In this document: in pieces, positions 32,532-45,079 of the stretch
Layout: every line of letters starts with the position of its first letter
Position numbering within the stretch: position 1 is the stretch's first letter
NCBI GenBank assembly: GCA_025667525.1
Contig: CM046879.1
Location: forward strand, 389,383,039-389,447,038
Source of the DNA: Glebionis coronaria
Taxonomy: Eukaryota; Streptophyta; Magnoliopsida; Asterales; Asteraceae
DNA: 64,000 bases
Direction: 5' to 3'
The notes under the pieces: model-generated
Seen by the model: the letters and a program-made list of their open reading frames with translations, nothing else
Told to the model about the DNA's origin: nothing
Databases searched by the model: none
Position numbers and translations under genes: made by a program

Positions 32532-34402
32532 TATTGAGTTTTGCAAGTTCGTTTATTCTCGACTCAAGACAAATTGAAAGGCCTACTAATATCGAGCTTT
32601 AAATTGTTTTTGGTTGTTAAAGGTTATTTGGATTCTATGTCTAATTCAAGCAAACACGTAGAAAAATGAAAATAGTAAAGCTACGTATCCGTAAAACAAA
32701 GTGCCTGTACCAAATATTATTCACAAAATACAAGTTTCTATTGCATGAAAAGTAAAATTGCTTGAAATGTAAACTAAATGCAAGTATAGGGACTAAAAAT
32801 GTAAAATCAGAAACAATAAGGACCAATTATGTAAAATGTAACAATCTAGGTAACTAACTTAACAAATTCGAAAACTACGAACTGAAATAGTAACAAATTG
32901 AAATGTAGGGACCAACTTGTGCAAAACCTAAAAAGTGTGAAAGATTAACACTGATTACAAAGATTAACAAAAAGCAAGGACCGCTATGCAATAAAAATGA
33001 AAGTTTTCACAAAAACGGGTTAAGTAACTCGAATAAGCTCAACTGGGCTTATTACTCAACCAAATTCACTTTAGTCTTTTGCAAACTGCTTAAAACTCAA
33101 AATAAGCTAGGTTGGTAAAAGGATTTTGCTTAAAAGCTTTTAAATCTCTTGATAGCTTATTTTAATAAGCCAACAATAAGCTCAAATGAAATCTAGACAT
33201 CCATTATTCAATTTTCTTATCAAATCTGATTAATCAAGTATTACAAAGCTTGGAATGTCTTTTTGTTTTGAAAATAAGCAACAGAATAAGCTGGAATCTA
33301 TAATAAGCCAAAATCAGCTTATTTTGACTAAAGTTGACCAAAAATCCAATAAGTTCAAATTTTCAGAATTCACTAAGGACAAGTTTGCAAGTTGATTTGT
33401 GAAAGAAAATGGAGAGATTTTTGAAGTAAATTTGGAGAACTAAGAAATCAGTAACGACTCTATTACAGAAATTAAAGTTTGATCAAGAGCTTATTAATAA
33501 GCCAATATCTCTTTCAAAACTTGATACTGTAGAATTTCCAATTAAAGACTGATAGACTGGATGTTAAACTACAAGTATGAACGAATTTCAGGCAATTCCA
33601 TCAAGAAACCAAGAAATGCCAATTGATCAAATTGAGCAAGTTTACTGATGAACTTTATCAAAGAAACTGACCCAAAGTTTTAAACTACCATTTGCCAGTT
33701 TAACTTTTCTTTTGACTATAAAATTGAACTAAAATGCTTACACTGATGTACTTAGTGTAAATGAACTCTTTGTAACAAATTTCACAACCTGAATCACCAC
33801 AAATGTCTTAAGCCAAACACCACTTTAAAATCTGTTGATGAACTTTATCAAAGGCTTTTTGAGTATTAGTTAATGACTGATTATAACACCTATTGAGACT
33901 TATTAAAGTGATGAATTGAAAATGTTTTTAGCGAAGAACAAGCTAGTTAACTGGTTAAAACTCAAAGTGACTACTTATGATCATTGACTGATGAAAAGAC
34001 TAAATTTTACAAAGTAAAACTAATGGAACAGCTTTAAATCTACAAACAGGTTATCAAATCAACAAAACTAGACTACAAGTAAGCTAATCACATCATCAAT
34101 TCAGCATTTAAGTTTTACACTAAGAATTTAGCATGCATTGACAGTTTAGGGGAATTAAAACAAGAGAGTATGTTCCTTTTAGAAATAGGCCACCACTGAA
34201 GGAGTACAGAGGCACTAAGCCTTCTAAGCACACTGAAAACACCAAGAATCAACCACCAATACCCATCATCATTATCTAATTCTGCTATGATCAGCGACCC
34301 TGCTACAAGTTCTTCAATATGAACTGAAAATGAACTTCAACTTATTCTGAACTGAATACAAGACTTCACAACATCAACAAGCTTCCATTGATCATAGAAG
34401 AT
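32532..34402 (-). mobile_element. Probable R/U5 part of element E's 3' LTR, left of element D
   Basis: No ORF of note. Element D interrupts a sequence that resumes at 48832 and that ends as an LTR at 49988. By analogy with D's LTR (about 2 kb from TATA to LTR end) E's LTR should extend left into this stretch. I could not find its left end: no clear TG border or TSD stands out between about 32520 and 32650, and the first bases may still be decayed element G gag. A hairpin with arms TTACACT / AGTGTAA lies near 33737-33759. Confidence 0.5.
34398..34402. repeat. Target-site duplication (AAGAT) left of element D
   Basis: Matches 48827-48831 and abuts the TG end of D. Confidence 0.92.
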
Positions 34403-35122
34403 TGATGTGTCGAGATATGTATAGTGATAATTAAGATTACGTTATAGGGTAAATTAGAAAATTACCTTTAGGAAAAAGTAATAGACTAATATTACCAATG
34501 ACGAATTCAATTAAACACGTGATGAAACAAGTTCGTTGTACACGAAGATCGAGTGAATTTGAGACGTTTCGTTTCGTTTTGGACAATTGATTTGAATTGG
34601 TTTTTCGGTTTTTAAACTAGAAATTAATTCTACCAATTTTAAACTATTTAAAATTATCCTAAATTGCATGAATCGTAAACTCCGCTATTATTTAAATCTA
34701 AAAACACAATTACTTAATATAAAAAACAATTTAAAAATTAAACTAATTAAAAATCTATAAAAAATTAATCTATTTAATAAAAATTACTTTAAATCTATTT
34801 TTTTAGAAATCTATTTAACTTTTTAAACTAATAAAACTTAATTAAAATTACTTTAACCAAATTTATATTTTTTAAACTAATTTTATTTAAAATCTAAAAT
34901 TATAAAAATCTAATTATAAAAATAAACTAATTAAACTTTTTAAATTAATAAAAACGTTTTTTATTTATTTATTTTATTTTATTTATTATTTATTTTATTT
35001 AAACTAAAGTTTACTTAAAAAGTGTTAAAACTATTTGTATAAACGAAAATTAAGATGTAACTAAATTAAAATCTGCCAGACAGATTACTATATTAATTAA
35101 ATAAAGGAAAGTAAACTCAAAA

Positions 35123-35198
35123 GAGCGTTTAGCTCAGTTGGTAAAGCATGAGGCCCATGACCAGGAGGTCATGGGTTCGAGTCCTAGGAAGGAACCCA
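35123..35198 (+). other. tRNA-like segment in the D LTR (3' copy), antisense to the element
   Basis: A-box TAGCTCAGTTGG (35130-35141) and B-box GGTTCGAGTCC (35174-35184) match the pol III consensus at tRNA spacing. A CAT triplet sits at the anticodon place, and a T run follows at about 35214-35220. The D-stem is nearly kept, but the acceptor stem does not pair, so a working tRNA is unlikely. CCCATGACC / GGTCATGGG form a 9-bp hairpin inside it. It resembles a Met-type tRNA or a SINE head. Confidence 0.7.
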
Positions 35199-36420
35199 TT
35201 TTGTGATTATTTATTTTTTTGAAAACTGGAATATAAAGACTCATAGGAGTGGTCTGATGTGATGCTTATTTATATATAAGCTGTTAGGAAACAGCGAATG
35301 GGCTTATCAGATCAATGGGATCTGATAAGCTGATTGCTTGAACAATTTAAATAGCAAGTTTACTTAAAAACTACCAAACAAAATCACAGACTAATATGAA
35401 ATGTTTAAAACTGAATATAAGCAAGCTGAGAAAATCATACAATATAAACATTCAGACAATCTAAAAAAAATCAAACATGCCAGTCTTAACTTAGTAACAA
35501 TAACAGCAATCAAAATCAGCTACATCAGGAATCACGCAAGTACATTCATCAAGAATCAAGATCAGTAAACCAATATAGCAGGTCTAAACTACTTAAGCTA
35601 ACAAAACCAACTAATTTTCAGAAAAATAGAATAAACCAACAGTTCAAATATTTTAACAATTAAAATCAGTAAAAACTCAGATCATGCCATATCAAAAAAC
35701 TCTCAGCAAACCAAAGTCGCATCAGCAAAACAAAGAACTAATTAAACTATAAAAGATATCCATCATCCTCTCAACATACTGATTATGCATCAACATACAT
35801 CATGGCAGTCAAATTCTATCACGCCAATACAGTTAAATCTAAAAAGTCCTAAAAAAACTCAACCTTGATCAATCAATTTCAGATTCATAAACAATCACAA
35901 CTTAACATTAATCAAGCAGATACTAATACGCAATAACTACTCGAGTATTTAAAGCATATTAACATTTAAACACAACACGTAAAATAAAAGAGATTAGCAC
36001 CTTTTGAGATTTCCGTTGAGTAGTAGGTTAGTGCTGAGCTACCTAATAAACAGAATCGACACCGTCACCATCAATCGCCATTCACTAACTCCTCGAACCA
36101 GATTCATAAGTGATACTTTCCAGTGGGGAAAGTATTATCCCAATTTTTACTCAGCTTAATTGACTAAAGCTATTTACTAGCTTAAATCAACTAACATTAA
36201 TATTATTATAATAGAATAGACTGAAGAATTAAATTGTAAAATTTAATTTAAGCAGAAAACAAGACACAAATTTAATTAAACGCAATAAATTTTTTTATTA
36301 ATAACTAGTTGAGATTACAATACTGACGGAAACAAAGATTACAAAAATAATCCTAAATCTATTTTACCATTATAACAATAAGTAAAAAAATGGAATGAAT
36401 TACAAGTATTTTTGGGGGGG

Positions 36421-36430
36421 TTTTTATAGC
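36421..36430 (-). promoter_or_regulatory. Probable TATA box of the element D 3' LTR
   Basis: GCTATAAAAA on the - strand, about 1.03 kb into the LTR. The 5' LTR copy is near 47785-47794. Confidence 0.55.
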
Positions 36431-37458
36431 CATCCCCAAGGGCTGTTGAGAGAGAATATCCGCATCTTCACCATCATATTCCATTTTCATCTTGACCCTT
36501 ACATCTTCTCTCTCTTCTGTTTGTTTTGATCGGATGGTGGATAGGACACAACTAGCACACAGATTGCCAACGTGGCATCCGAGTGTGCTAGTTTTGTTAG
36601 TTTGAAGCCTCCTGATTGGCTGAGTAGGATAAATGAGGTGTCTCTTCCAATCATATCATGCCACGTATCTCTTTTATGCCCATCTTCTCTTCCTTAAAAT
36701 TTGGGGGATTTATTTCCCCCACACTTGAATTACACGTGGGAGTGAAAGCCCCATGTTAATTTTGTGATTTACTCATCTAGGGTTTTTTTAAACAGTAAAT
36801 TTTGCAGGTTATTAGGGGTGAAGAAGAAAGGTAGATAGCATAGGTTATATCGAAGGTTTCTTTTATTTAATGTGTGAGAAAGTAATAAAAACGTGTGAAT
36901 GGTGAATAAAGGGAGTGGGTGAGGATCGTTTAATTTATTTTGTGAATTAATGGGAGAACGTGTGGATACACGTGAGTGGTGGGAGAATGTGTGTTGTGAG
37001 TATAATATCGGTTTAAGTGACTTTTTCCACTTATAAGCTTTTAACTTCCCAAAATCAAAACCCTAATGGGCTTTCAAAACATCCGTCCCTTATTTAACAT
37101 GGCATTGGGCTTTTAGGCCGAGTATTTATCCGTTCCAAATCATGGGACAATTTTGGCTTATTTCATTCCAAGTAGATATCTCAAAAACCCCTTATTGGGC
37201 TTTTAGGCCCAATTGGCTATTGTGGGTCCCACTTGGCCCAATAACTCCATATAAATTTAAATCCGCTAAGGACGAGCTCGATTTTGGCTTCTTCAATCTT
37301 TTTCTTCAAACTCGTGCCGATATTTGCCGGTTTTCGCGAACTTGGTACCTACACACATGAAAATAAGAAACATACAAATGCAAGGCAATATTGATACATT
37401 TTGTGCACATATTCATTGTTTTATGATATAAATGATATGAGTAAAATCACTCATATCA

Positions 37459-37498
37459 AATTCCCCCTTGCTAAGAAATTTCCATGTCCTCACGTAAT
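37459..37498 (-). promoter_or_regulatory. Element D polypurine tract and weak pre-PPT hairpin
   Basis: CTTAGCAAGGGGGAATT ends at the LTR. The upstream hairpin is partly decayed relative to A, B, C and E (CGTG/CATG inner stem kept). Confidence 0.6.
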
Positions 37499-38617
37499 GA
37501 TAAAATAAAACATTAACTACACCATTATTCATCTTTTGACTTTTTATATTGCAAAGACATAATGTATTGCTTTCATTATTTGAAAAATAAATTTAAGGAT
37601 CATAAAACTCAAATAGATTCATCGTCCCCGACTTTTCACTTTTCCATGCCAAGTGCAAAAACAAGATCATTGTCAATCATAAGCCCCAAAATTAAATCAA
37701 CTCATACATGTAATTTGTGTTAAACTCAATCTCCTATTATTCCTAATTGTATCTCTAGATTTTATTTGTCATTCACCCAAAGGCTCATTTGACTTTATTT
37801 TGATATTTTTTAGTCAAAAAATGAAGACAAGAACGGTGTAAACTCAACACTCAAAACCTATCCTCGACTTCAAAAACCGTTGTCACTAAAGAAAACCCAC
37901 ATCAAGGATAACTTAACACGATTTAGGGAATAAATCCTGGACCCAAAATTTGGCTAATATGGCTACTTAGAAGCAACAATAAAACCTCCAAAGTCAATTA
38001 TGACCTTATTAATGGAGTTAGCAACAATCACATCATAACACCTTGTGGCTCTTTAGGATGCAATTGTGCTCCTTATTTGAAATCCACACCCTAAGGCTCC
38101 TTGGACAAAAATAAGGGAATTGACTTCACCATCCCACCTTACGGATCATGATGATGAAGCACATTTTATTCAACACGCCCCTTGACATACACCCCAAGGC
38201 TCTAATGACAAGGTTAGTGCTACATGACTCCCACCCGAAGGCTCCTAGAGAACATGTTTTTATTTATTCTTCTTTATTAATATGATATTTATAGTAAGCC
38301 AAATTTCCGCAATCCCATGATCAAAAGTCCATGACGCTGACACCCTTAATGTGTTCTCACTTAATTACAAGGGAAGAAAAAGAAGGATTTACGAGTTAAG
38401 ATATCAAGCCTAAACCGCTAAAAACTTCATTTATAAAGCAATTATTATTCAAGCGAGGAAAGTAAGTACGAGGAGATTAAATCAAACACAAAAATACTTG
38501 CACAAAGAAGAATTTAACCTTAGAAACTTATGATTGAACTCTATCATCTCTTGTTCTCCATATTGTAAAATTTCAAAAATGTGAAATCAATGGATAATTA
38601 GCCTATTAAATCAATGT

Positions 38618-38815
38618 TTTGGGTTTTCAAGTCATCTATAGGATCTTGCATCTTCTTATACTTTTTCAAGTTTTAGAATTTGCGTTTTAAAGTTCCCTTA
38701 ATAAACGACTTTATATGATCAATTATAGGAGCTTGCGAAAAGTTCAAAGACTTTTGCGTTTTAAAGCTCCCTATATAAAAGCCTAGCAAAACTTAATTTA
38801 AACACGTTAAGGAAA
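38618..38815 (-). promoter_or_regulatory. Conserved non-coding block (copy in element D)
   Basis: Closest in layout to the A and B copies. It lacks the CTTAACCCG segment but keeps GCGAAAAGTTC and CTCCCTATATAAAAGCC. Confidence 0.6.
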
Positions 38816-39031
38816 AGCTAAGGTTAAAAACCAAGTCGAGTCAAAAACTATCTTTATTTTCACCAACGGAAAGCCTACATTCGTGTCAAAAGCACTTATT
38901 TTAATTTATTAAAACTTAAAAATAACACTAAAAATTTAAAATTTTATTGAAAAATGAGAAAAACAATACGTTTGGACACGACAAAGGCAATAGCAAGCGA
39001 TTATATCGATTGACTCCCCCATGCTAAAACC

Positions 39032-39051
39032 AAACATTGTCCTCAATGTTT
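39032..39051 (-). promoter_or_regulatory. Invariant 20-nt palindrome of element D
   Basis: Identical to the A, B, C and E copies, between two polypurine-like tracts. Confidence 0.65.
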
Positions 39052-39407
39052 CTTAGCTCAAGAGTAACACCCCCTTGCTAAAACATGAAGAGTCTAATGC
39101 AAATTCCTAGCATGGAAAGTGCACGCAAATCTATAAGTCGTTTATTAATTATGCCTCAAGATAAAACGTTAGTCGATAAAAATCAAGGATATAGAGTGTG
39201 CCCCTTTTTTTCATTCAAAGAATGGAAGATCAAGTGGACCGGCAAAAACCGAACACGAGAGTCTTCAAAGATTAGGGTCATACCTAAGATTCACAACACA
39301 ACAAAACACGAGCACGAGCTTAAAAGATCAAGCCTTATTAGTGTTAGAAAATAGAAAGAAGATAGAATGTATGGGACTCCCCCACAAGGCACCTCGTTTT
39401 TGTTCAC

Positions 39408-39427
39408 CGAGTTATGAGCTTGACTCG
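39408..39427 (-). promoter_or_regulatory. Post-pol GAGTC hairpin of element D
   Basis: CGAGT / ACTCG arms (5 bp; the sixth pair is lost), 10 nt past the pol stop. Confidence 0.45.
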
Positions 39428-39437
39428 ATCCCCGCAT

Positions 39438-42400
39438 TCATTGGTCCTTAGGGAAAGTTTGAAGATTCGGGACAACCTCCGTAGGTATGTCCCCTCCAAA
39501 GTAGTGTTTCACACGATGACCATTCACCTTAAAGTTAGGCCCGTCTTTTTGAGCTAGCTCAACGGTGCCATAAGGGAAAACTTGTGCAATGGTGAATGGT
39601 CCGGACCAACGGGATATAAGCTTGCCTGAGAAAATCTTAAGTCTAGAGTTGAATAAGAGGACTTGATCACCAACATTGAAAATGCGGTTTTTGATCATAG
39701 AGTCATGAATCCTCTTAGTCTTCTCTTTATAGATCAAAGAATTTTCATAAACTTGATCCCTTAATTCACTTTGTTCATTTAATTGAACCTTGCGATGATC
39801 ACCCGCGGTCCTCAAATCAAAGTTACAATGCTTAAGAGCCCAATACGCCTTATGTTCGAGTTCAATTGGCAAGTGGCATGCTTTTCCGTAGACCAACCTA
39901 AATGGTGTACAACCAATTGGTGTCTTGTAAGCCGTACGGAAAGCCAACAATCCATCGTCTAATTTATCCGACCATGAAGTGCGATTCTGTCTGATAGAAC
40001 GCTCCAAAATCCTTTTAAGGGCTCGGTTTGAAACCTCCACTTGACCACTCGTTTGAGGGTGATAAGCCGTAGAAAGTCGATGAGTGACACCATATTTCTT
40101 TAGAACTTTTCCAAATTGTTCATTACAAAAATGGGTCCCGCGATCACTTATAATAGCCCGCGGAGTTCCAAACCTAGCAAAGAGTTGTTTCAAAAAGTTC
40201 ACCACAACTCGAGCATCATTCGTGGGCAAAGCCTTAGCTTCAACCCATTTAGACAAATAGTCCACGGCTACGAGAATGTATTTATTCCTTTCGAAGATGG
40301 AAACGTCCCCATAAAATCGATCCCCCACATTCTAAAGATTTCACAAACTTGGATAATGTTTTGAGGCATTTCATCCCTTTGTGAGTTCTTTCCTTGACGT
40401 TGACAAGCATCATAAGTCTTGATCAAGTCTTGGGCATCACGATATATGGAAGTCCAAAAGAAGCCGGCATCAAAGACTTTCTTCGTGGTGGCGTTAGCTC
40501 CATGATGTCCCCCGGTGGGTCCCTCATGACAAGATTTAAGGATATCTTGAGCTTCTTTGCCAAACACGCACCTACGAATCACTTGATCCGCGCACACACG
40601 AAACAAATAGGGGTCGTCCCAAAAGTAATAGGAGATATCGTTGAAAAACTTTCGTTTTTGTTGGGACGACATACCCTTGATCACAAACTTCCCCGCATGG
40701 TAATTTGCGATGTCCGCAAACCATGGGGTACTATCATCACCACGAAAAGCAATCATACCAAGCGTCTCGAGAGGAAATGTTTCATTGATTTCCTTGTTCT
40801 CTCGATCGCTTTGGTGAGGATTCTCAAGTCGAGATAAATGATAGGCTGCGAGATTCTCGGCTCCTTTTTTTTCTAAAATTTTGACATTAAATTCTTGAAG
40901 GAGGAGAATCCACCAGAGCAACCTCGGCTTAGCATCTTGTTTATTAAGAAGATATTTGATAGCCGAGTGGTCCGTATACACTATGGTTTGATACAAGACG
41001 AGATATGGTCTAAACATTTCAAAAGCATACACAACGGCAAGTAACTCCTTTTCCGTTGTAGTGTACTTTGTTTGAGCATCCGTCATAGTCTTCCTTGTAT
41101 AGTGTATAGGCAAGAAGTGTTATGACTTACGTTGCCCCAAAACCGCACCTACCACATAATCACTAGCATCACACATAATTTCAAAAGGTAGGTCCCAATC
41201 CGGGGCAATCAAGATTGGAGATTCGGTTAACTTCTTTTTAAGCATCTCAAAGGCTTGAATACACTCATCCGAAAAGATGAAAGGAGTCTCTTTTTCCAAA
41301 AGATGGGTCATAGGCCGAGCTATCTTAGAGAAGTCTTGTATAAAACGTCGATAGAAGCCGGCATGGCCGAGAAAACTCCTTACTCCCTTAACGGTGGTGG
41401 GTGGAGGCAATTTGGCAATCACGTTGATTTTAGCCCTATCAACCTCAATACCGGCCTTAGAGATCTTATGTCCTAACACAATCCCCTCTTTGCACATGAA
41501 GTGACATTTTTCATAATTAAGCACAAGATTCGTTTCCTCACAACGTTGCAACATTCTTTCAAGGTTAGAGAGACATGAAGTGAAAGATTCCCCAAAAACC
41601 GAAAAGTCATCCATAAAGACTTCCATGGTTTTTTTGATCATATCATGGAAAATGGCCATCATGCACCTTTGGAACGTCCCCGAAGCATTGCATAGTCCAA
41701 AAGGCATGCGACGATAAGCAAATGTTCCATAATGATAAGTGAATGTGGTCTTTTCTTGATCACGAGGGTCAATGGGGATTTGGAAATAGCCGGAAAATCC
41801 ATCCAAAAAGCAATAGTATTCATTCCCCGCTAGTCTCTCTAACATTTAATCCATAAAAGGTAATGGAAAATGATCCTTCCTAGTGGCATCATTAAGTTTC
41901 CTATAGTCAATACAAACACGCCAACCGATCACAAGTCTAGTAGGAATCAATTCATTATCCTCATTAGTAAAAACCGTCATTCCTCCTTTCTTTGGAACAC
42001 AATGCACGGGGCTAACCCATGGACTATCCAAGATAGGGTATATCATTCCGGCGTCTAGAAGTTTAGTGACTTCCTTTTTGATCACCTCATGAATCTTTGG
42101 ATTGACCCTTCTTTTATTTTGGATAGCGGGTTTATAATCATCCTCCAGTAGTATTTTATGAGTACAAAATTTTGGATCTATACCCTTAATGTCGGATATT
42201 TTCCATGCAATGGCCCGTTTATGTTTCTTAAGCACTTTAATAAGTTCATCCTTTTCGTTTTCCTTTAATCCCTTAGCAATAATCACCGGTAATTTATCCG
42301 TTCCTTCAAGAAAGGCATACTCCAAATGAGTGGGTAGTTCCTTAAGTTCTAATTCGGGTGATTCCTCAATAGATGTTTTCACTTTAGTTTCATTAGCACT

Positions 42401-45079
42401 CACAACTTTTAGTTCCATAGGTGGTGATTCAAAAGGATCCAAATTCAACAATTTTTCAATTAACGCAATATCTCCCTCGGGATCAAAATTCTCACAATCA
42501 AACTCACTAGGATCAAATGGTGTGCTAAGGTAATCATCAATCTCCTTATCGATTTTTGAATAACCATTATTCTCAAGCTCTTCAAGTATGAAGTCACCTC
42601 CCTCAAATGGAGTGAGTGGAGGTTTAGCCAAAGAGATAATAGGATTCGATGAAGTGGGATTGACACTTTTAGAAGTATCCGAAAAACCAAGCATATCTTG
42701 TGAAACCTCTTCGCTAGCAACATCAATCACATCGATTTGATTGATTGATTCCTCGTCGTCTTCGGAAGAAAACTTCGAGATATTACCAACATTAAGAGTG
42801 ATACTTTCATCATCAAAACGTAAAGCCAATTTTCCCTCTCTCATGTCAACTAAAGAACTAGCCGTATTTAAAAACAGTCTTCCCAAAATAAGAGGCACAC
42901 GAGAATTTTCCAGATAATCACAAATTACAAAATCCGCCGGGAAGATGAGCTTTCCTACTTTGACTAATACGTCCTCGGCTATACCTTTTGGAAAGGCGGT
43001 CGATCGATCCGCTAGCTCGATAGTCATCTTAGTAGGTGTAAGCTCGGGAAGTGATAACCATTTCCACATGGAAAGAGGCATCAAGTTAATGCTAGCGCCT
43101 AGATCGGCTAATGCTAAGCATTCTTCCATATTAGGGAAATCACATGGTATCAAAAATTGACCGGGGTCTCCAAGCTTTTTGGGAAACTTTTTAGAGAGAA
43201 CCGCGGAACAACTTTCATTTAAGGATGTAGATACTTCAACTAATTTCTCCTTATCGTTCATCAACCTTTTGATTGTTGAATCAAACTTAGGCATGCTAAG
43301 CAATGCATCCGCGAAACTAAGATTAATATACATTTTCTTAAACACGTCAAGAAACGTAGAAACTTGAGCATTGGTCTTTTCACGGAGCTTCTCTTTGGTA
43401 AGTCTCGAAGGGTAGGGTAGTGTGGGTTTAGTCTTCGGAAGCTCGGGTTCCGGAATAGGCAATTGGTCTACCTTTGGTGGAATAGGAATTTCCTTTTCTT
43501 TAACCACCTCGGGTTCTTGCTCCACTTCCCTCACCGGAGAGGTACTCAAATGTGGAAGCAAAGGTCCGTCTAAAGCTTTCCCACTACGTGTGGTTATAGC
43601 TTTCATCTCACCCTTCGGGTTTGGAATGGTGTTGCTAGGTAAACCACCCGAAGACGAGGAAGGTTTGGTCATAAAAGATTCAAACATCGAAAGCAATTTA
43701 TTTTGACCTTGTTCCATACTTTGTTGCATACGATTTTGACTTTGCTCAAACATTTGCTCAAATCTTTGTTCAATTCTTTGTTGATTAAGCTCAATCTTAT
43801 TGTTTTACCCTTTAATCATATTTTGAAACTCATTTTTCAAAGTTGCCATTTGTCCTTGAATGTTGTTTTGAAAAGCTTTCAAATTTGCCTCATTCGTTTT
43901 GATGTAGATTGACAAATCATTTTGATTATTGCTTTGAAAACCTTGAATATTTTGATTAGCATTAAACCCATTTCCTTGATTATAATTCCCTTGGTTACCA
44001 CGGTTAAAATTATTCCCATTGTTTCCATTGTTGTACCTATTTTGAACCGGTGGAAAACCCGGTGGAGCAACATAATTTTGAGGAGGAACTTGACCGTTGG
44101 AGCCATAAGTTCCCGTCACGGCAAAAGCATTAGCTTGATCAAACCCCGTGGTTAAACAAGCATAATTAGGATGTGCTCCACCACATTATACACAAAAACT
44201 CTCAACCATATTAATCGATCCATGAGGATTCTTCCTAAACTCATTCAAAAGCGTGTCAATCTTAGAGTCCAATCTAGCAATATCGATATTAGATGAATTC
44301 ACATTGGAAACAACCGGTGTGTTTCGTGAATATTGTGCTCTAGACTTATCCTCAATTATTCTCCACGCGTCTCTCGGAGTTTTTCTTAAAATATTACCAC
44401 CCGCGGCGGCATTTAAAGAGTCTTGTTCAATCATATTTAGCCCATTATAGAAAGTATTAATTTGATGCAATTCCGAGAAACCGTGGTGTGGACATTGTCT
44501 CAACAAATCTTTAAATCTTTCCCAAGCTACCCCAAACGATTCATGTACTTTTTGTTCAAATCTAGTTATCTCGTTCCTAAAGTGTGTTGTCTTAGATGGT
44601 GGAAAGAAATAATTCATGAACTTAGACACTAAATCATCCCATGTTAAGATCGAACTCGGTGGTTCTTTCTCATACCAAATCTTAGCATTACCCTCAAGCG
44701 AGTACGGAAAAAGCATGAGCTTAATCACGTCATTCGGCACATCTCTAAACTTGAGAGTCGAGGTAATTCGATGAAAATTCCGTATGTGAGAATGCGGGCT
44801 ATCGGTCTCATTGCCATGAAATTGATCGGCACGAATGAGCGATAAAAGACCCGTCTTAATCTCAAAATGATCCGCCAAAATAGCCGGCACAACGATTGCT
44901 TCCCCATACCCTTCGGTGGGTGCACGGAGCAATTCCTCCATTGTTCGGTTATCGGCCATTTCTACAACAATAGGTGGAAGCTCGGGTTCCACTATTCGTT
45001 GTTGACGATTTCTATTTCTACGAGGAATATTTTCAAGCCTACTAAAATCAATCACAAGACGAGAAGAACGTAATTGCAT
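39438..45079 (-). pseudogene. Element D gag-pol, Athila-type, with four in-frame stops and one frameshift
   Basis: The frame starts at the ATG at 45079 (MQLRSSRL) and ends at 39438. Gag domain first; the knuckle (FCV stop CGGAHPNYAC) is interrupted by a TAA at 44186-44188. An Asn/Gly-rich stretch follows, then a TAA at 43805-43807, protease (DLGASIN near 43100), RT with a TAA at 41846-41848 just upstream of [11 protein letters not shown], intact FMDDF near 41610, and a TAA at 41120-41122 in early RNase H. Integrase zinc finger and core follow, with a one-base loss near 40285 between GIDFMG and the VDYLSKW part. All other stretches stay in one frame with A-like spacing. It is 55-70% like A by eye. 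The protein cannot be made whole, but the enzymes' motifs are largely kept, so decay is fairly recent. Confidence 0.93.

Larger units (their letters stand above)
34403..37458 (-). repeat. 3' LTR of element D (3,056 bp)
   Basis: - strand TGATATGAG...GACACATCA. The first 26 nt are a perfect 10-bp hairpin (37433-37458). TATA GCTATAAAAA at 36421-36430. A tRNA-like segment is at 35123-35198. An AT-rich, TTTA-repeat tract lies near 34960-35010. Confidence 0.92.
37499..39407 (-). other. Non-coding 3' region of element D
   Basis: No ORF that I can support. It holds five loosely repeated AAGGCTC-type phrases (38040-38250), the conserved block at 38618-38815, two polypurine-like tracts with the AGCAAGGGGG/AGCATGGGGG core (39011-39030, 39066-39084) and the 20-nt palindrome at 39032-39051. 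Confidence 0.65.

Noticed and set aside
35123..35198. Functional tRNA-Met gene
   Set aside because: A- and B-boxes are good, but the acceptor stem does not pair and the anticodon stem is poor. It is kept only as a tRNA-like segment within an LTR.
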